64,000 nucleotides of DNA from Hetaerina americana (lineage: Eukaryota; Arthropoda; Insecta; Odonata; Calopterygidae), in contig JAKTNV010000010.1 in NCBI GenBank assembly GCA_022747635.1, forward strand, positions 42,742,527 to 42,806,526. Reading direction: 5' to 3'. Shown piece after piece: positions 33,225 to 45,281 of this stretch. Position 1 is the first letter of the stretch, and every line of letters starts with the position of its first letter. The notes beneath the pieces were generated by a model. It did not search any database, was not told where the DNA came from, and saw nothing but the letters and a program-made list of their open reading frames with translations. A program made the translations under genes and the position numbers.

Positions 33225-33345
33225 ATTTTTCCACTTTATTCAGGTACGACTAGTTTTAACACTTATGCGTCATCATCAGGACTGATGATGACGCCTAAGC
33301 GTTGAAACTTGTCGTACCCAACTAAAGAGCAGTAGAAAAATACAT
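33225..33345. repeat. Penelope-like inverted pair of hammerhead-type ends
   Basis: A 36-base arm at 33244-33279 faces its near-complement at 33282-33317 (4 mismatches, 2-base centre). Each arm, read outward from the centre, contains CTGATGA, a GACGC-type stem, GAAAC (AAAAC in the left arm) and GTCGTACC, the order of a hammerhead ribozyme core. Beyond the arms both sides continue with related AAA(G)TGGAAAAATA-like sequence. Such motifs are known in the terminal repeats of Penelope-like retroelements. Here two ends appear joined head to head; no RT gene is present. Confidence 0.6.
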
Positions 33346-33480
33346 TGCGCCCCTCATTTTATGAATATGAATTTCCACAAAGTTGAGACCTAAGCCATCA
33401 AATGACCATCAGTGAATTATTAATAATTCTAAAAGTTAATTAAGTTGTATTAATACACCAAAAGCGATTATTACAAAATA

Positions 33481-34746
33481 CAGGGTACGGCGCTTTAATC
33501 CGGGCAAATGAGGCTTTGGTTTAAAAGCAAATTTATTTAAAAAAATACAAATGAAAATGAAAATCCTTTTACATACAAGCGGTGGTATCCGTCAAGAGTA
33601 ACATTACTCAATGTATTCCCCTTCTGCTGGAATGACCGCCTCCAATCTTGTCCTGAATCGTTTGCACGCACTCTTTGAAACAGCGCTGTCCATATTCGCG
33701 AATGCTGCTACGATAGTGGTGCGTAGAGATGCGACATTAAGGTGTCTCGTTTTATTGGTAACTCTTTCGACTACGCTGCAGACAAAACAGTCGAGGGGGT
33801 TCCAGTCTGGGATATTCGGGGGCCAGAACTCCTTTGACCAGAACATGTCAATGTTATCTGAGAGCCAGTTTTGGACTAAATGACTCGTATGAGCTGGTAC
33901 ACCGTCCTGTTGAAAGACATTTTGTCTCCGTAAGGCCACATTTACCATCCACGGTTTCACGACATTCTTCAAAATTTGCAGATATACTTCTTTTGTGATA
34001 TTTTGTCCATTTTCAAAGAAACGTGGTGGCATGATATCACCCTCACTTGGACACAACACCTAGGACGTGAATGCATTCTGGAAATTTTGCTCGAGCAACA
34101 ATCGAGACGTCCTCGGGGTCGTGGTCAAGCCAGCGGTCATTTCTTTGATTAATCTTCACATCAACGGTGAAAATGTTTTCATCAAAAAATAATCTGATTC
34201 GACCCGCAGCTTCATTTTTTCGAGCGGTTGCAGCGAGCAATTCGCTTTGTTCTGGCAGCCTCAGACAGCATGTGTCGCACCTTTATTGTGTACGACTTTT
34301 ATTGTAGGTCTTCCTCTGCCATCCCACGCATCGTTCAATGGCTAACATTCAATTCTGACGCCTATTTCCTCAGTGATCGCCCCGGTTCCTCTGAAATCAG
34401 TGCCTGAGCCTTCTCGACGACTTCGTTCGTGACACGCGTTTCCTCGGATGAGGTTTCCTCGTCGGGTTGGCGAAATCTTCCCCAGATCTCTCCCAAGCAT
34501 TATACTTAGCCATAATATCGTAATCAGTTGATCTGGGGTGCTCGAAAAATCGAACATTGGACGAATGCTAAGCGCGAAAACTTCCGATAATAGCTCCGCA
34601 CGTGTACTTAATATCTCGGCTGTTTTGAGGTTATGACTGTTTACTAAATGCCTATAGCTTTCAAGATCGCCAAGAACCTTCAGTGGAACTATGATATGGT
34701 GGGAAATAAAAATTGAAATCTGTCCGGAGATAACCGCCACACCCTG
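33481..34746 (-). mobile_element. maT-like (DD37D) Tc1/mariner element, decayed
   Basis: Ends begin CAGGGT at 33481 and mirror at 34746, with 19 of the first 26 positions matching, flanked by TA at 33479-33480 and 34747-34748. The length of 1266 bp is normal for the superfamily. The interior gene on the minus strand is broken. Imperfect ends and a broken gene suggest an older, dead copy. Confidence 0.85.
33604..34700 (-). pseudogene. maT-like transposase, frameshifted
   Basis: The last 151 codons are open and contain FQQDGVPAHTSHLVQNWL with the second catalytic aspartate and PPNIPDWNPLDCF with the third. Thirty-seven residues separate them, the DD37D spacing of maT elements. The tail ends AVIPAEGEYIE. 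Just upstream, in another frame (34240-34043), FFDENIFTVDVKINQRNDRW carries the first catalytic aspartate in the DE(K/N)IFTVD motif. The N-terminal DNA-binding region (about 34700-34260) is scattered over several frames (PTRKPHPRKRVSR piece). At least two frameshifts. Confidence 0.85.
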
Positions 34747-34749
34747 TAA

Positions 34750-37700
34750 TTTCGATACGTATTCCAAATGTTCAAAGAAAGCAAAATCTATCTAGTGACG
34801 AAAAAAATGATGACTGATGTTACTGCATCGCTTGTAGAAGTGTTTTACCAACTCCTAAATTCCTTAAAATGACTAGAAAACGCCAAGAAGAGAAGAACTC
34901 TATCTAGGTACTCTTTCATGAGAGCGTAGACGAGCAAAGGCTGGATTTTGGTTGTGAGAATAGCTGACGGAATTTGAAAAAGTTTGTTTAATGTGCTTAA
35001 GCTCTGCAAGTCCACCTAGCGCAAGGGTACGAAGTGTTTTTAAATAGTATTACGATAACAATTATGGATATTTGTCAAGGTGTCATTCTAGTATCGACTC
35101 CTATCTTGGATTTATGTCTTGGAAAAATCATATTATGTGAGAAAGGTCATCAGCAGCTAATGATATTATCCAAGGATGATAAGAATGGGTGAAGAGTATG
35201 GAAGGGATTGAAAAACGCTAATAATGGCAAAACATAGTGCAATTTACAGCAAATACGAATACTTCTATTATTCTTTGACGCTCAAGTAAGCTCTCACGGT
35301 CACAGTGCTTACAGCGAAGTTGTCTGAAAGTAGATACCCTTCACTTTGTTCCCTTGCGTGCTGGGCGGCACATGGAAAACATATACATAAACCCTATTCA
35401 TGGATTCATCACGAAAAGATGGGTGCTTGTCGAACCTCTCCCAACTAACCTACTACTGGGGCAACTCTTGAAAAATGTCCAATTTTCAAGACTACAAACC
35501 GTAAGTTACACCACACAAATCAACTTTATGTTGCTAAAACAATTTTGCTCGAATGAATCCCTTAGGTACTCTGTGTGCTTAAATATAAGTGAGTGACAAC
35601 TTTATCGTTCTCTTCATAGTCCTATTAGTTCTACTTTTGTTTCATATATGTCTCACGATCAAGTTGAAATTGAAAGAATAATTCAAAACCTTGTGGGAAG
35701 CGAAGTGTTTAATACGAGGTACACGTCAATCCAAGGTATAAATGAGAATAAAATTGGCTAAGGTGACGCATGGGGTATTCCGATAATGGTTGGGTCAACA
35801 TTGAGTTATGCAGGGATAGTTGAAAGCAATTCCAAGCGTTTAGAGCAGTAATTGAAGTGATTCGAAAGTTGGGTTTATGTTTTAGAGCGAAAAGTATATG
35901 GCATATACCCGATAATATGGCAATTTTCTTTAATTCTTCAATTTTGCGTCGACCATTAAATTTAATGTGATAATTTGATGATGAAATAGTACGTGTATTC
36001 AGTCAAAATCATTGAAAAATGTGATGAACTCATAGAACACTCATTATGGTAGTTTTAACAATGAAGGAAGAACAATATACCAAGATAAATATGAACGAAA
36101 TGACAGAAATATTGGAGAAAGAAAGGTTTGCTTGGAGATACCCCAGGAACAACCCCGAGATACACTGCTAAACACCCCAACAAATTTAAATTACTAATTT
36201 TCAATCCGGTAAATATACTTTATTTTTCCGATTATTTCATTTGCTCTAAGCTGTTTTTGCAGCTATAGTTGATTTCAAAACCGTCTAACAGTAGCCCCCA
36301 CGCATTCTCTCGATGAATGCGCTTTAGCTATCAAGGTTGTTTTAGTTTTCCAGTTTTGCGTGATAAGCTACGAGGAAAGTTTTCTTCTTGAAGCGTGACT
36401 TTTTGGTTTAAAATATTACGCTAATTATACAATTTCTTCATTTCTGGTAATTATGCTTAAATTATATTAAAACCTCTTTCAATCCTATCAGTTTATGATT
36501 GCATAACTTTGTACTTTCGTAGCCGCCTGTTCTTTTGTTGTAAGATTTGTTTTAGGTATTATATTCAGGTTTATTTACTTATTTCAGGTCTATTTTACCT
36601 TTCCCAAGTAAACAACCGTACCCTTCGTGTATCCTTTTTTCTCTTCTTCTAGTTTTAAGTCTAATACTGTCGTATTGCAATTGTATTTATAAGTTTACGT
36701 ACAATTCAATGAGATTTAAAATAATCCATCTGGAGTGGATAATTGATATGTGCTCCTAGAATTGAAATAAAATTGTTAAGTACACATAATGAAGGTCTGG
36801 AATTAAACGGAAAAAAATTCGAAAATATGAGTAATATCTCCTTAGCACGATAAAATCAGACCTTTGGCCATACAGCGATTGAGCATAGAAAAATTTCATG
36901 TAAAATTTCATCAGCATTTTCCATTTTCGTTCTTTTGATTCAATGTAAAAAATTGATGAAATTTTATTCTATTTTCTTTGTTGCCTCTTTAGTGACTCGA
37001 ATTTCATATTTATGAAAAAGAAAAAAAGCCCATCCTCCAAACCTTCTCCAAACAAATTGTTTTTCTGAATATAATTTAATTTTGTTAATGAATATTCAAA
37101 ATTATAAATAAAATGGTTGTGAGACTTTTACTGGTTTTATGATCATACTTTTGATTCCCATTTTACAATTATATTCCTCAATGAACGTTGCATTTGAATT
37201 AGATGGAAGACTTGTAAATTATTTGTTTCTTTAGGCTCTTCCTTGCAAATTTCCCAAACTTCCGTCGTATTTCCTTAGTTCATGGTTTTATGCTTTCCTT
37301 TTGTCATCGTTTCCCACCATCACATGCATTTGCAAGTATTCGAGATACTAGGCATTTGATTTCAATCCATGTCATATGGAAGTTTTTGAAATCAGTGAAA
37401 TAAGTAATATAACCTATTCTAATGTATTTCTTACTTTGATGACTTTAATGCCAAATACGTTCCACATAATACTGTAAAGCAAAGTGTTCCATTTTAAATG
37501 ATGGTCATTAATTAAAATGTCCTCGAGTGTGTGTGCCATAAAAGAAAATAATTTCAGTAGAGAGTAACTTCTCCACTAATTAAAATCTTATTCAGTTAAA
37601 AAATATTAAATTGCACATTTTTTAAGTACTTGCATCATGCTATTCCTACACATTCCAGCATTTTATATACTTGCGTAACGAAAGCATAGCCATAATGCTA

Positions 37701-38929
37701 ACAAAAATAAATAAAAGTTGCGTTGCTTGTGACATTTCTTGGCCTCGCATGCAATGGCCCACTGATGATTCAGTCTCCCAGGTTATGACTGACTCCGAAA
37801 GAGTTTCCCAGGACGGATGTCTCGTCTTTATTGCTATCATGGAATTTTTTTCCTGAAAAAAATAATTAAGAACATCCTATGGGCATGATAGTCAACGCGT
37901 ACAGTAAAATTGGGTTGCCTATGGCCTAGGAAACATAATAATGCGCTCTATCTAGTTACGCGCGCTGCGGGTTGCTTATAGCGTAGGAAAATCACTCATA
38001 TTTCTAGCTCCAAAATTATTTTCGATTGAATATTTTATATCCTTCGTTAGCCAATCTTATTTCTGTATTTTCATCTAACACCCGTGATTTTTAATTGTCG
38101 TTTACTTTGTCAAGTTTAAATTTGCTTTTATTTTCACTGCAAAAATAATATTTATTATTATTTCAAAACCGGAAGTATTATAGCCATGTCATATAATCTT
38201 TAATTTATTTGCTAACATTTCCAAATTTTTAATGCCTCGGTAATTCAAATTTAGCTAACAGTGTGTCTGAATCGTTGAAGCACAATGTAAAATATGTTAA
38301 AAGAATAATTTAATCTATTTGTTATATTTTGCACCATACTTCATAAGGTTAGACGTTAAAATCTTCAAAATTATTATATATTAGTAGTAGATGTGTAAGA
38401 AAATAATGATGGAGGGAGTCCTTTATATCTGTATACTTTCTCGTAAAACCAGAAGCACATACTTTTTCAATTACACCCGCCATAAACCTAAGCTGAAAAT
38501 GTTTTACCCACGAAACTCTAGTTTGCGCTCTTTCGAAATGCTCCACCTCCATATTTCTCGTTCTGGACATTAGGCTAGGGAACAGTTCTTCCTTTACTCT
38601 ATGGTAGTAATGACGATAGGTAGCAGAATTACGTAAATTAGGTTCCTGAGAAGGAAGGCATAGTATGAGACACCTTAGATATGAGAAAGATAGGAAGAGA
38701 AGCGATACTACAAGTAAAATATACGGGGAACAAATCTTTTTTAAAAGTGAAAATTATGAATGAGAATTAAAATTATTAAAAATTTATTTGTGCACTTATT
38801 GCATGCATTTCATTTTTATTGGTGTTGCATAGAGATTGGTTTGGGCTTGTCCTAGAAAATTACCACTGTACGTAATGAACTTCTCAGCACCTTTATTTCT
38901 ACCTAATATTCTGTTTCTATTCTCATTTA
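34750..38929. other. Unique AT-rich sequence, no gene seen
   Basis: About 4.2 kb read on both strands without a recognisable domain, repeat end or RNA gene. Small frames (35354-35596, 37646-37856, 38349-38573) have no family resemblance. Confidence 0.5.
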
Positions 38930-39200
38930 GTATATTTTCCACACTTTTTAAATTATTACTCTTTTCTTCCCTGCTAACCTTTCCTTCTCTTTGTTACAGC
39001 AGCCCGTAACTTCTTAACATCTCCTACATCCAAATTTCCTGACTATGTCGAATATTTCCAAACAGTCGTTTTTCTCCTTCCATTTTTAACCCTTTCTTCA
39101 ACCCTTAATTTCTCTGTCATTCTCCACACCCGGATCTCTGAATAATGCAAACATCTCTTTACCTTATGCCCCCGTTTTCTGGGCATGAACCGCACGACGC
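38930..39200 (-). mobile_element. RTE-like scrap, C-terminal tail
   Basis: The minus strand reads CLHYSEIRVWRMTEKLRVEE, then RVKNGRRKTT, a weak but collinear match to RLEAFEMWVWRRMEKVKWTE and KKTNEEV of the intact element. At DNA level CATTCTCCACACCCGGAT aligns with CTTCTCCACACCCACAT. Very decayed. Confidence 0.5.
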
Positions 39201-39745
39201 AGATATCTGTAATACTTTTAGTGTAAATGCGTATTTTGTTATAAGATTTATGTAAAAGTTTCAAAAATTGGGATAGTTAAGTAGAAACTATCTTCTAGCT
39301 CTTACATTATTATCGCTTCTAATAAATTGTATGAATGCATTTATGGTAACGTTGATGTCGGATCCGTGAGCCTACACCCGCCCTTACCGCAATTAAAACT
39401 GAGGATTTCGAGTTTAAATTCGAATGTATTAGTACTGCCTCTCGAGAGCCAAAGTTATCATTATTGAGTTTCTGTAAATTGGACCTACCGACGAAACCAC
39501 CGGTGGCGCAAACAACCAATGGTCCCTTGGGCCCGAAGTGGTCTTTTGGTTTAGTAGGAAGTGATTCTTTCTAATTCTACAGCATTATGGAGATTTGCCA
39601 TGCATTAAACCAAGATCCGTGGCTCTTCGGTTTTAGCCTAGGTGTTCAAAATTAGACCACAGCGAACGCCGAATGCCGCAAAAGTGAATGAGCTGACACT
39701 CAAGAGTAGATGGACACCTTGAGAACTGTCTAAACACCGTCTCAA

Positions 39746-40216
39746 GTGTACATGACAGCAATGCGGGTGGTGGGGAAATGTAATGAAAAAGTTAAAGAGA
39801 GGTGTTATTTTGCTCTAGTTAGACCTCATTTGGAATATGCCGCAAGTATTTGGGATCCTTGGGAGAAAATTTGGCAAAAAGAATTAGATAAAGTCCAGAG
39901 AAAATCCGCTAGATATGTTAAAAATTGTTATGATGAGAACACAAGTGTGACAGGTCTCTTAGGGGAATTAGGCTGGGAACCACTTGAAGTGCGGAGAGAA
40001 CAAGCGAGGCTTAGACGTTTAGAAAGGTTCAGAACAAACGAGTTTAACTATGACACTGAAGGAATTATAATGGCCCCACACTACTTAGGTAGATCAGACC
40101 ACAAAGACAAAATAAGGGAGATAGATTCCAGGACAGATAGGTACAAATACTCATTCTTTCCCCGAACAATCAGAAATCATAATAGTAAGAAACCGAAGTC
40201 ACTTTGGAAATATTAA
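39746..40216 (+). pseudogene. C-terminal 150 residues of CR1-like reverse transcriptase
   Basis: Open for 156 codons: LVRPHLEYAASIWDPWEK, DKVQRKSARYVKNCYDENTS, ELGWEPLEVRREQARLRRLE, SFFPRTIRNHN. This is the standard tail of CR1/L2-type polyproteins after the RT domain (YAASVWDP, VQRRAARFV, LGWEPLEERR, SFFPRTIRDWN). RT motifs and endonuclease are absent because of 5' truncation. It matches the minus-strand relic at 610-4240 in the same segment. The ATG at 39746 is not a native start. Confidence 0.85.
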
Positions 40217-40500
40217 AAACATTGAATTTACAAGTCGGAGCAAAGTTAAACACTGCAAAGCTGTTAGGTATACTTTCAGGTGCATGTGTATGTAAGATGT
40301 AGTTTGAGTGTTTGCATGTGTTGGGTGTAAGTGTTCTTGCATGCATGTATGCCATGTTTTATTTGTGGATGTACGAATTTGTGGTTCTTACATGCGGTTT
40401 TTTTTCTTTTTCTTTTATAAATTACGGGTGGTGTCCTAACACCCCCCGCCACACGCCCTTGCGGCGGCTTGCGGGGTATTAAGTAGATATAGATGTAGAA
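39755..40500 (+). mobile_element. CR1-like LINE, 5'-truncated copy
   Basis: Contains the end of the RT ORF (to 40216), the 3' UTR and the family tail. The C-rich hairpin CCCCCCGCCACACGCCC ... GGCTTGCGGGG lies at about 40442-40476, and the element ends in AGTAGATATAGATGTAG. The upstream break near 39755 is abrupt, as expected of incomplete reverse transcription. No target duplication was identified. Confidence 0.85.
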
Positions 40501-41452
40501 TATTTCAAAGCCACACTCTCCGTTTACGCATTTAAGTCGGAGCTTATTTGACAGCATTTTCACAATGTGCCGAGGCACCGATCAGAAGAAATTTCACAAT
40601 ATCCGCCACCAAAATTCCTCCAAAATTCCTCCAAAAAATCAACAATCTTCTCAATATGATGTATTTAGTATATTCCTAATTTCTTTCTAATTATTAGAAT
40701 GGGAAAATGCATTTACGAGTATCCTTTGTACATTGCGCGTTTTAGCCGAAGATTCCGAATATAACAGCTCTGCTCTACCAGGAATTAGGCCACCGCATCG
40801 CTTCTCTCCACTTATCCGTGAAACACGGGTTTTCTCTCTCTCTCTCGCCACCATTCGTTCCCCATCCGTTCGCGGTCTTTCGATTTAATCCCGGCTTCTC
40901 CCCCTTCCATTGTCATTTCACAAAACTCGCCCGGAAGGGGAGCCTTCTCTTCTCACTTCTCGGAAGACCCTCCCCGCCCCCCCGCCACCACTCCGTTTCA
41001 CTTTCCGGGCCATGCTGCGCATTTTCTGTTCCACTATTTGATTACCGCCCCGACCTAAAGGAAAGTGCATGTTAACACTGATGTCTCCCACACTTCCCTC
41101 AACCTACCCCACGCCCCCTCGCCTCCGTCCAATGATGTGAGCCCCGCGCTTCACTTCCTTCCCGCGGATCGCCCAGAATTGCGTCTCAGCGGAGAGTATC
41201 GCTATGGAAAAAAATGGAAGGCACGATTCTACGCACAAAACGGCGAGTGAAGGTCGTTTCCAAGAATAGCATATCGTACGTTTGATTAAAAAAATCCCTA
41301 ATGTCCGTGGCAGCGTCGGTTTCAGAGAATTTTCCCCACCACGTATGGGATAAGTGTGGGATCCTCTTCAGGCGTGACGGGAATTGTTTCGCGGATCACA
41401 GGAATTGGACGCCTACGCGAATCTCGCCTCTTTGGAAGTGATTGCACGCTGT
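40501..41452. other. No gene seen; pyrimidine-rich patch 40800-41200
   Basis: A CTCTCTCTCTC run at about 40833-40844 opens a C/T-rich, moderately CpG-bearing patch up to 41170. Open frames there are compositional. Confidence 0.5.

Positions 41453-41454
<2 letters not shown>

Positions 41455-41510
<56 letters not shown>
41455..41510. repeat. (TA)n microsatellite
   Basis: Uninterrupted TA dinucleotide run of about 55 bases. Confidence 0.97.
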
Positions 41511-41512
<2 letters not shown>

Positions 41513-41589
41513 TATCAAACTGGAAATCATGGAATCCATGGCATCTGGAAAAACCATGGAGTACGGAGGGTTATCGTGAACTTTTAACT

Positions 41590-42400
41590 ATTCCTAAAAT
41601 AAATTTAATGGAGATAGAAACTAAATTTTTATTTTTTATTCTTAAGAATTTTCTGCGTAATCACCATCCAGAGTTATACATTTCTCTCAGCGTGCCTTGA
41701 CCTTTATAAGGCCGTAATAGTAGAACAGCGTATTGTGTCGAAAACCATTCTTCAAACTCTTGAATGGCTTCAGTTGTGTTGTCAAATCTCCGACCTCGCA
41801 ATGATTTTTTCGAGGAATAAGAAAACGTCGAGATCGGGCGAGATCGGAAGAATAGGGCAAATGTGGCCAAATTTCAAGGCCATATCGCTTTGATTACCAG
41901 TCACACCATGCTCGCAATTGCAGGTCGCGTTGTGTTTGCTTTAATAAAGGAGCCATTTGTCGTGGAACCCAGCAATCTGACTCCTTTGAATGTGCAGCTT
42001 TTCTTGAATCATTTTCCACATATTGCCGTAACTAAGATCAATCCCATTCATTAGCATTTGGATGGTTGCTCTTCGGTCTATTAGGATAAAAGTTCTCCAT
42101 TTTCTTCACTGTGGCAGCATCGTCTGTGAATGATGGTCTCCTACTTCTTTGTTTGTCTGTGAGGGACATGAGGCCAGTTTGAAAATTCCTTTTCTGTCTC
42201 ACAACTGTGTCATATTACTGGGCTATCATTTCCATAAACGGCCATTATTTCATCTTGTATTTGCTGGATACTTGAACCTTTCAAATGGCTTGAACCTTAA
42301 TCACCTGGCGAACCTTTATCTTCGCCATATTGCGAGTTACTTCTATCTACGGTTTCCTGGAACAAAAAAATCAGCATGAATGAGCTCGGTTTACAGAATC
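41590..42400 (-). pseudogene. Mariner-type transposase relic, minus strand
   Basis: In coding order on the minus strand and across several frames: DKQRSRRPSFTDDAATVKK near 42170 (the GRP linker), LSYGNMWKMIQEKLHIQ near 42030 (second helix-turn-helix), a short PDLDVFLF block near 41840 (third-aspartate region), SLRGRRFDNTTEAIQEFEEW (41800-41740), and a C-terminus near REKCITLDGDYAENS and stop at about 41640. The catalytic HDN block is missing. Ends were not identified with confidence. Confidence 0.6.
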
Positions 42401-42530
42401 AACTCAAGAAACAGTTTCTCAAAATTCATCTCCAGCCACTTGAAAGAACGCAAGAGGTGTCTCCAATTCTTAATTACGCCATAGAGCAAACTTTAGCATT
42501 GGACGCTTGTCAAGTAGCAGTAACTGCAAG

Positions 42531-43814
42531 GTGTGATCAAAAAAAGAGACCGGAATGATTTTATTCTGCGCAAACCCGTTCAACGGATCGAAACGAGACA
42601 GCGCGCCATCTAGCGACACATCTGACGACAAAAACGAGAGGTGTTGCGTTTTGTTACGTCGATTCGTTACGCAGCAGCAGCGGTACGTGTCTTAACCTGT
42701 TCGTCGCCGCGTGCAACGGCAGCAATGAAGAAGCTAGAGGAACAGCGTGAAACTTTATTTCAAACTTGGGAAAAGTGCTACGAAGACATTTGGAATGATT
42801 TAGGAAGCCTTTGTTAATGAAGATATGAGTCGAAGCCAGTGTTTTGAGTGGTACAGCCGTTTTAAATCGGGCAGAACCTCGACAGATGAAGATTCGCGCA
42901 CCTTGGCCTTCCTATTCGACAGATCCCAACCATGTCCAATTGCCATCGTTTAACTGTTAGGGAGATAGCCGAGGAAGTGAACATTAGTTTTGGATCCTGT
43001 CAGAGAATGTTAACAGACATTTTGGGCATGACGCGCGTCGCATCAAAATTCGTCCCGCGGGTGCTGACTGATGAACAGAGACAAAACTTGTGGAAATTTG
43101 TCAGGAACTCCTTGATCGAGCCAATGCCGACTCAGTTTCTTAAAATCATCGTAACCGGTGACGAAACCTGGGTTTTTGTGCGATTTTGTTGTTGAGACAA
43201 AGGCCCAGTCTTCTCAGTGGAAAGATACTCATTTTCCGCGACAAAAGAAAGCTCGCATATCCCGATCTAATGTGAAGGTCATGCTGGTGTGTTTCATCGA
43301 TTGGCAAGGGCTGATTCACTACGAATACGTCCCTAAAGATCAAACCATCATCAAAGATTTCTACTTAAATGTTATAAAGAGGCTGAGGGTTGCAGTTAGC
43401 TGAAAGAGGTTGGACATGTGGAGAAACAATACATGGCGTTTCCACCACGATAACGCGCCGGCTCAAACGACGCTGATCGTGACAGAGTTTTTCGCCAGAA
43501 CCGGAACTTTCGTGATCCCGCAGCCGCCTTACTCTCCAGACGTGGCTCCATCAGACCTTTTTTTGTTTCCAAAGTTAAAATCAACCTTTAAAGGGCGCTG
43601 ATTCGACTCTATTGCGGACATTAAAACTAATTGTACGGCGGACCTGAAGAGGATCCCTAAGGCGGCTTACCATGTAGGGTTCGGGAGCTGGAAGAAACGT
43701 TGGCAAAGGTGTGTCATCAGCCAAGGCATGTACTTTGAGGGCGACAAGTTCAATTAAGCTGTATCCGTCGAAATAAACAAGTTATAAATTAGTCCTGTAT
43801 TTTTTTGATCACAC
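42531..43814 (+). mobile_element. Mariner element, decayed, about 1.28 kb
   Basis: GTGTGATCAAAAAAA at 42531 has its reverse complement at 43800-43814, and the spacing matches a full-length mariner. The ends diverge after about 15 bases and a clean TA duplication is not visible, so the outermost bases are uncertain. The gene between is plus-strand and broken. This family's end (GTGTGATCAAAAA) differs from all the other mariners in the window. Confidence 0.8.
42725..43757 (+). pseudogene. Mariner transposase with several frameshifts
   Basis: Coding order over three frames: a degenerate N-terminus (FKLGKSAT-like from about 42755); CFEWYSRFKSGRTSTDEDSR (about 42840-42900); LTVREIAEEVNISFGSCQRM (about 42950-43010); ASKFVPRVL; VTGDETWVF with the first catalytic aspartate (about 43150-43180); HHDNAPAQTT (second) and PPYSPDVAPSDLF (third), 34 residues apart (43446-43560); then SWKKRWQRCVISQGMYFEGD and a stop at 43757. 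All three catalytic residues survive, but at least three shifts or stops break the frame. Related in type to the intact 28487 gene, but clearly a different lineage. Confidence 0.85.
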
Positions 43815-45281
43815 ATTTTATGTATCCCGACACCCTAGAGGCAATTCGCGCCATATGCCTAATCTAATTTTCTGGCCACCGTTTTTGAAAGATAAAAAAT
43901 TCCAGGGACCAAGGTAGGATTTAAAATTAATTGAGCATATTAACAATTTGGAAAGCAAGTATAGAAAATGCATATACAGTATTGAGGAAAGGAACATGAA
44001 TAAAGACTCTGAAATCTCCATTAACGATATTTGGTAGTCAATAACCTGGCAGCCGAAGGTAAATAAATTGAGTAGGCTTTATTTTTCCCGTAGATTATGG
44101 AGAGAGAAGCTCTGGAAAAATCATACTTGGAATACAGTTGGAATCATATTATCCAGCCTCGAAGCAAAATTGACCCTAACCTTCAAAGGCGTTGTGATAA
44201 TGGGTTGGTATGTTAGTAGATTGTTGGCTTCTTATCGGTCGGTTTCGGATTTAAATCCAGGATGATATCTTGGGGAAAACGTAATGAAATATCCAAGCGG
44301 TTTGATTTTTATGAATAACAGACCTTTGTAAGGCATCACATGTATCACTGTGAAGGGACTGGTATCTTAAATGTGAGACTTACACATTCTGTTGTATATG
44401 CAGGTGAACTCTACATTCCCTTGTAAAATTCAATCTTCGATTTTATAACTGCGGTGGAAGTGAACATAAAACTAAAACTGAAATGACATGAAATTTCTAA
44501 CTCCAGGACAAGTCAATTTCATTGAATGAGGAAAACACATTCATTCACTATAAAATATATTCTATATATAGTGTTACGGTATCAATAGTTAAGTTAGGTG
44601 GCCAGATTCTAAATGTGTCTCAAAGTTAACGCTAGTGAAAAACGAATGTACTCGTAACCATACGATTCTTCGAGTGGAAAAATGCTTCGACTCAATTTCT
44701 TCTCACTTTTCTCCTATTATACAATGCCACTCCGCTAATGGGGCTAATAGGCATGTACATTTCTAGTGAAATATAGCGATAATTTGAAAGAAAACATCAA
44801 TCGATTGGGGTAATTGATTTTTTTAGGCAGTTATGTGCGCTCAGATTGTTAAGCTGTGGCTTTAGATGGGCTATCGAAGCATGGGATCTTTTCGTTTATT
44901 CCGACAGCAGTGTTCATAACGCACCCTTAACTCATCTAATAAAAGTCTAACATCACGTTTTGTTACAACAAACCATACATCCATCGGACCCATGGCCTCC
45001 GAAATAGCCAGCGAGCGCTTGATCCACTAGATCAACCAATCTTCGAGCCATTTTGTTTTAAAGAGCTACTACGGATGAAAACACTCATCAACGTAATAAT
45101 ATACGTTGATAGTTCAATAACTCTGCAGGCAATCGAAGAGAAGGCACTTGCAATATCGGAAAAGGTTTCCCTTCAGTAAGCCTAATCTCTTAATAGACTA
45201 ATTTGAAAGTTTCAGCTTTGTTCATCCTGTGGTTTCATTTTCATAGTCGATTGAAGCAAAAACTTAGGCTTCTTTAGAAAA
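43815..45281. other. No gene seen; possible tRNA-like SINE remnant at 44196-44260
   Basis: At 44246-44259 CGGATTTAAATCC resembles a B box, preceded by TGGTATGTTAGTAG as a possible A box. This is weak. Nothing else is recognised. Confidence 0.35.

Noticed and set aside
39360..39430. TTCGAGTTTAAATTCGAA resembling a tRNA B box
   Set aside because: It is a partial palindrome and no A box lies at the right distance on either strand.
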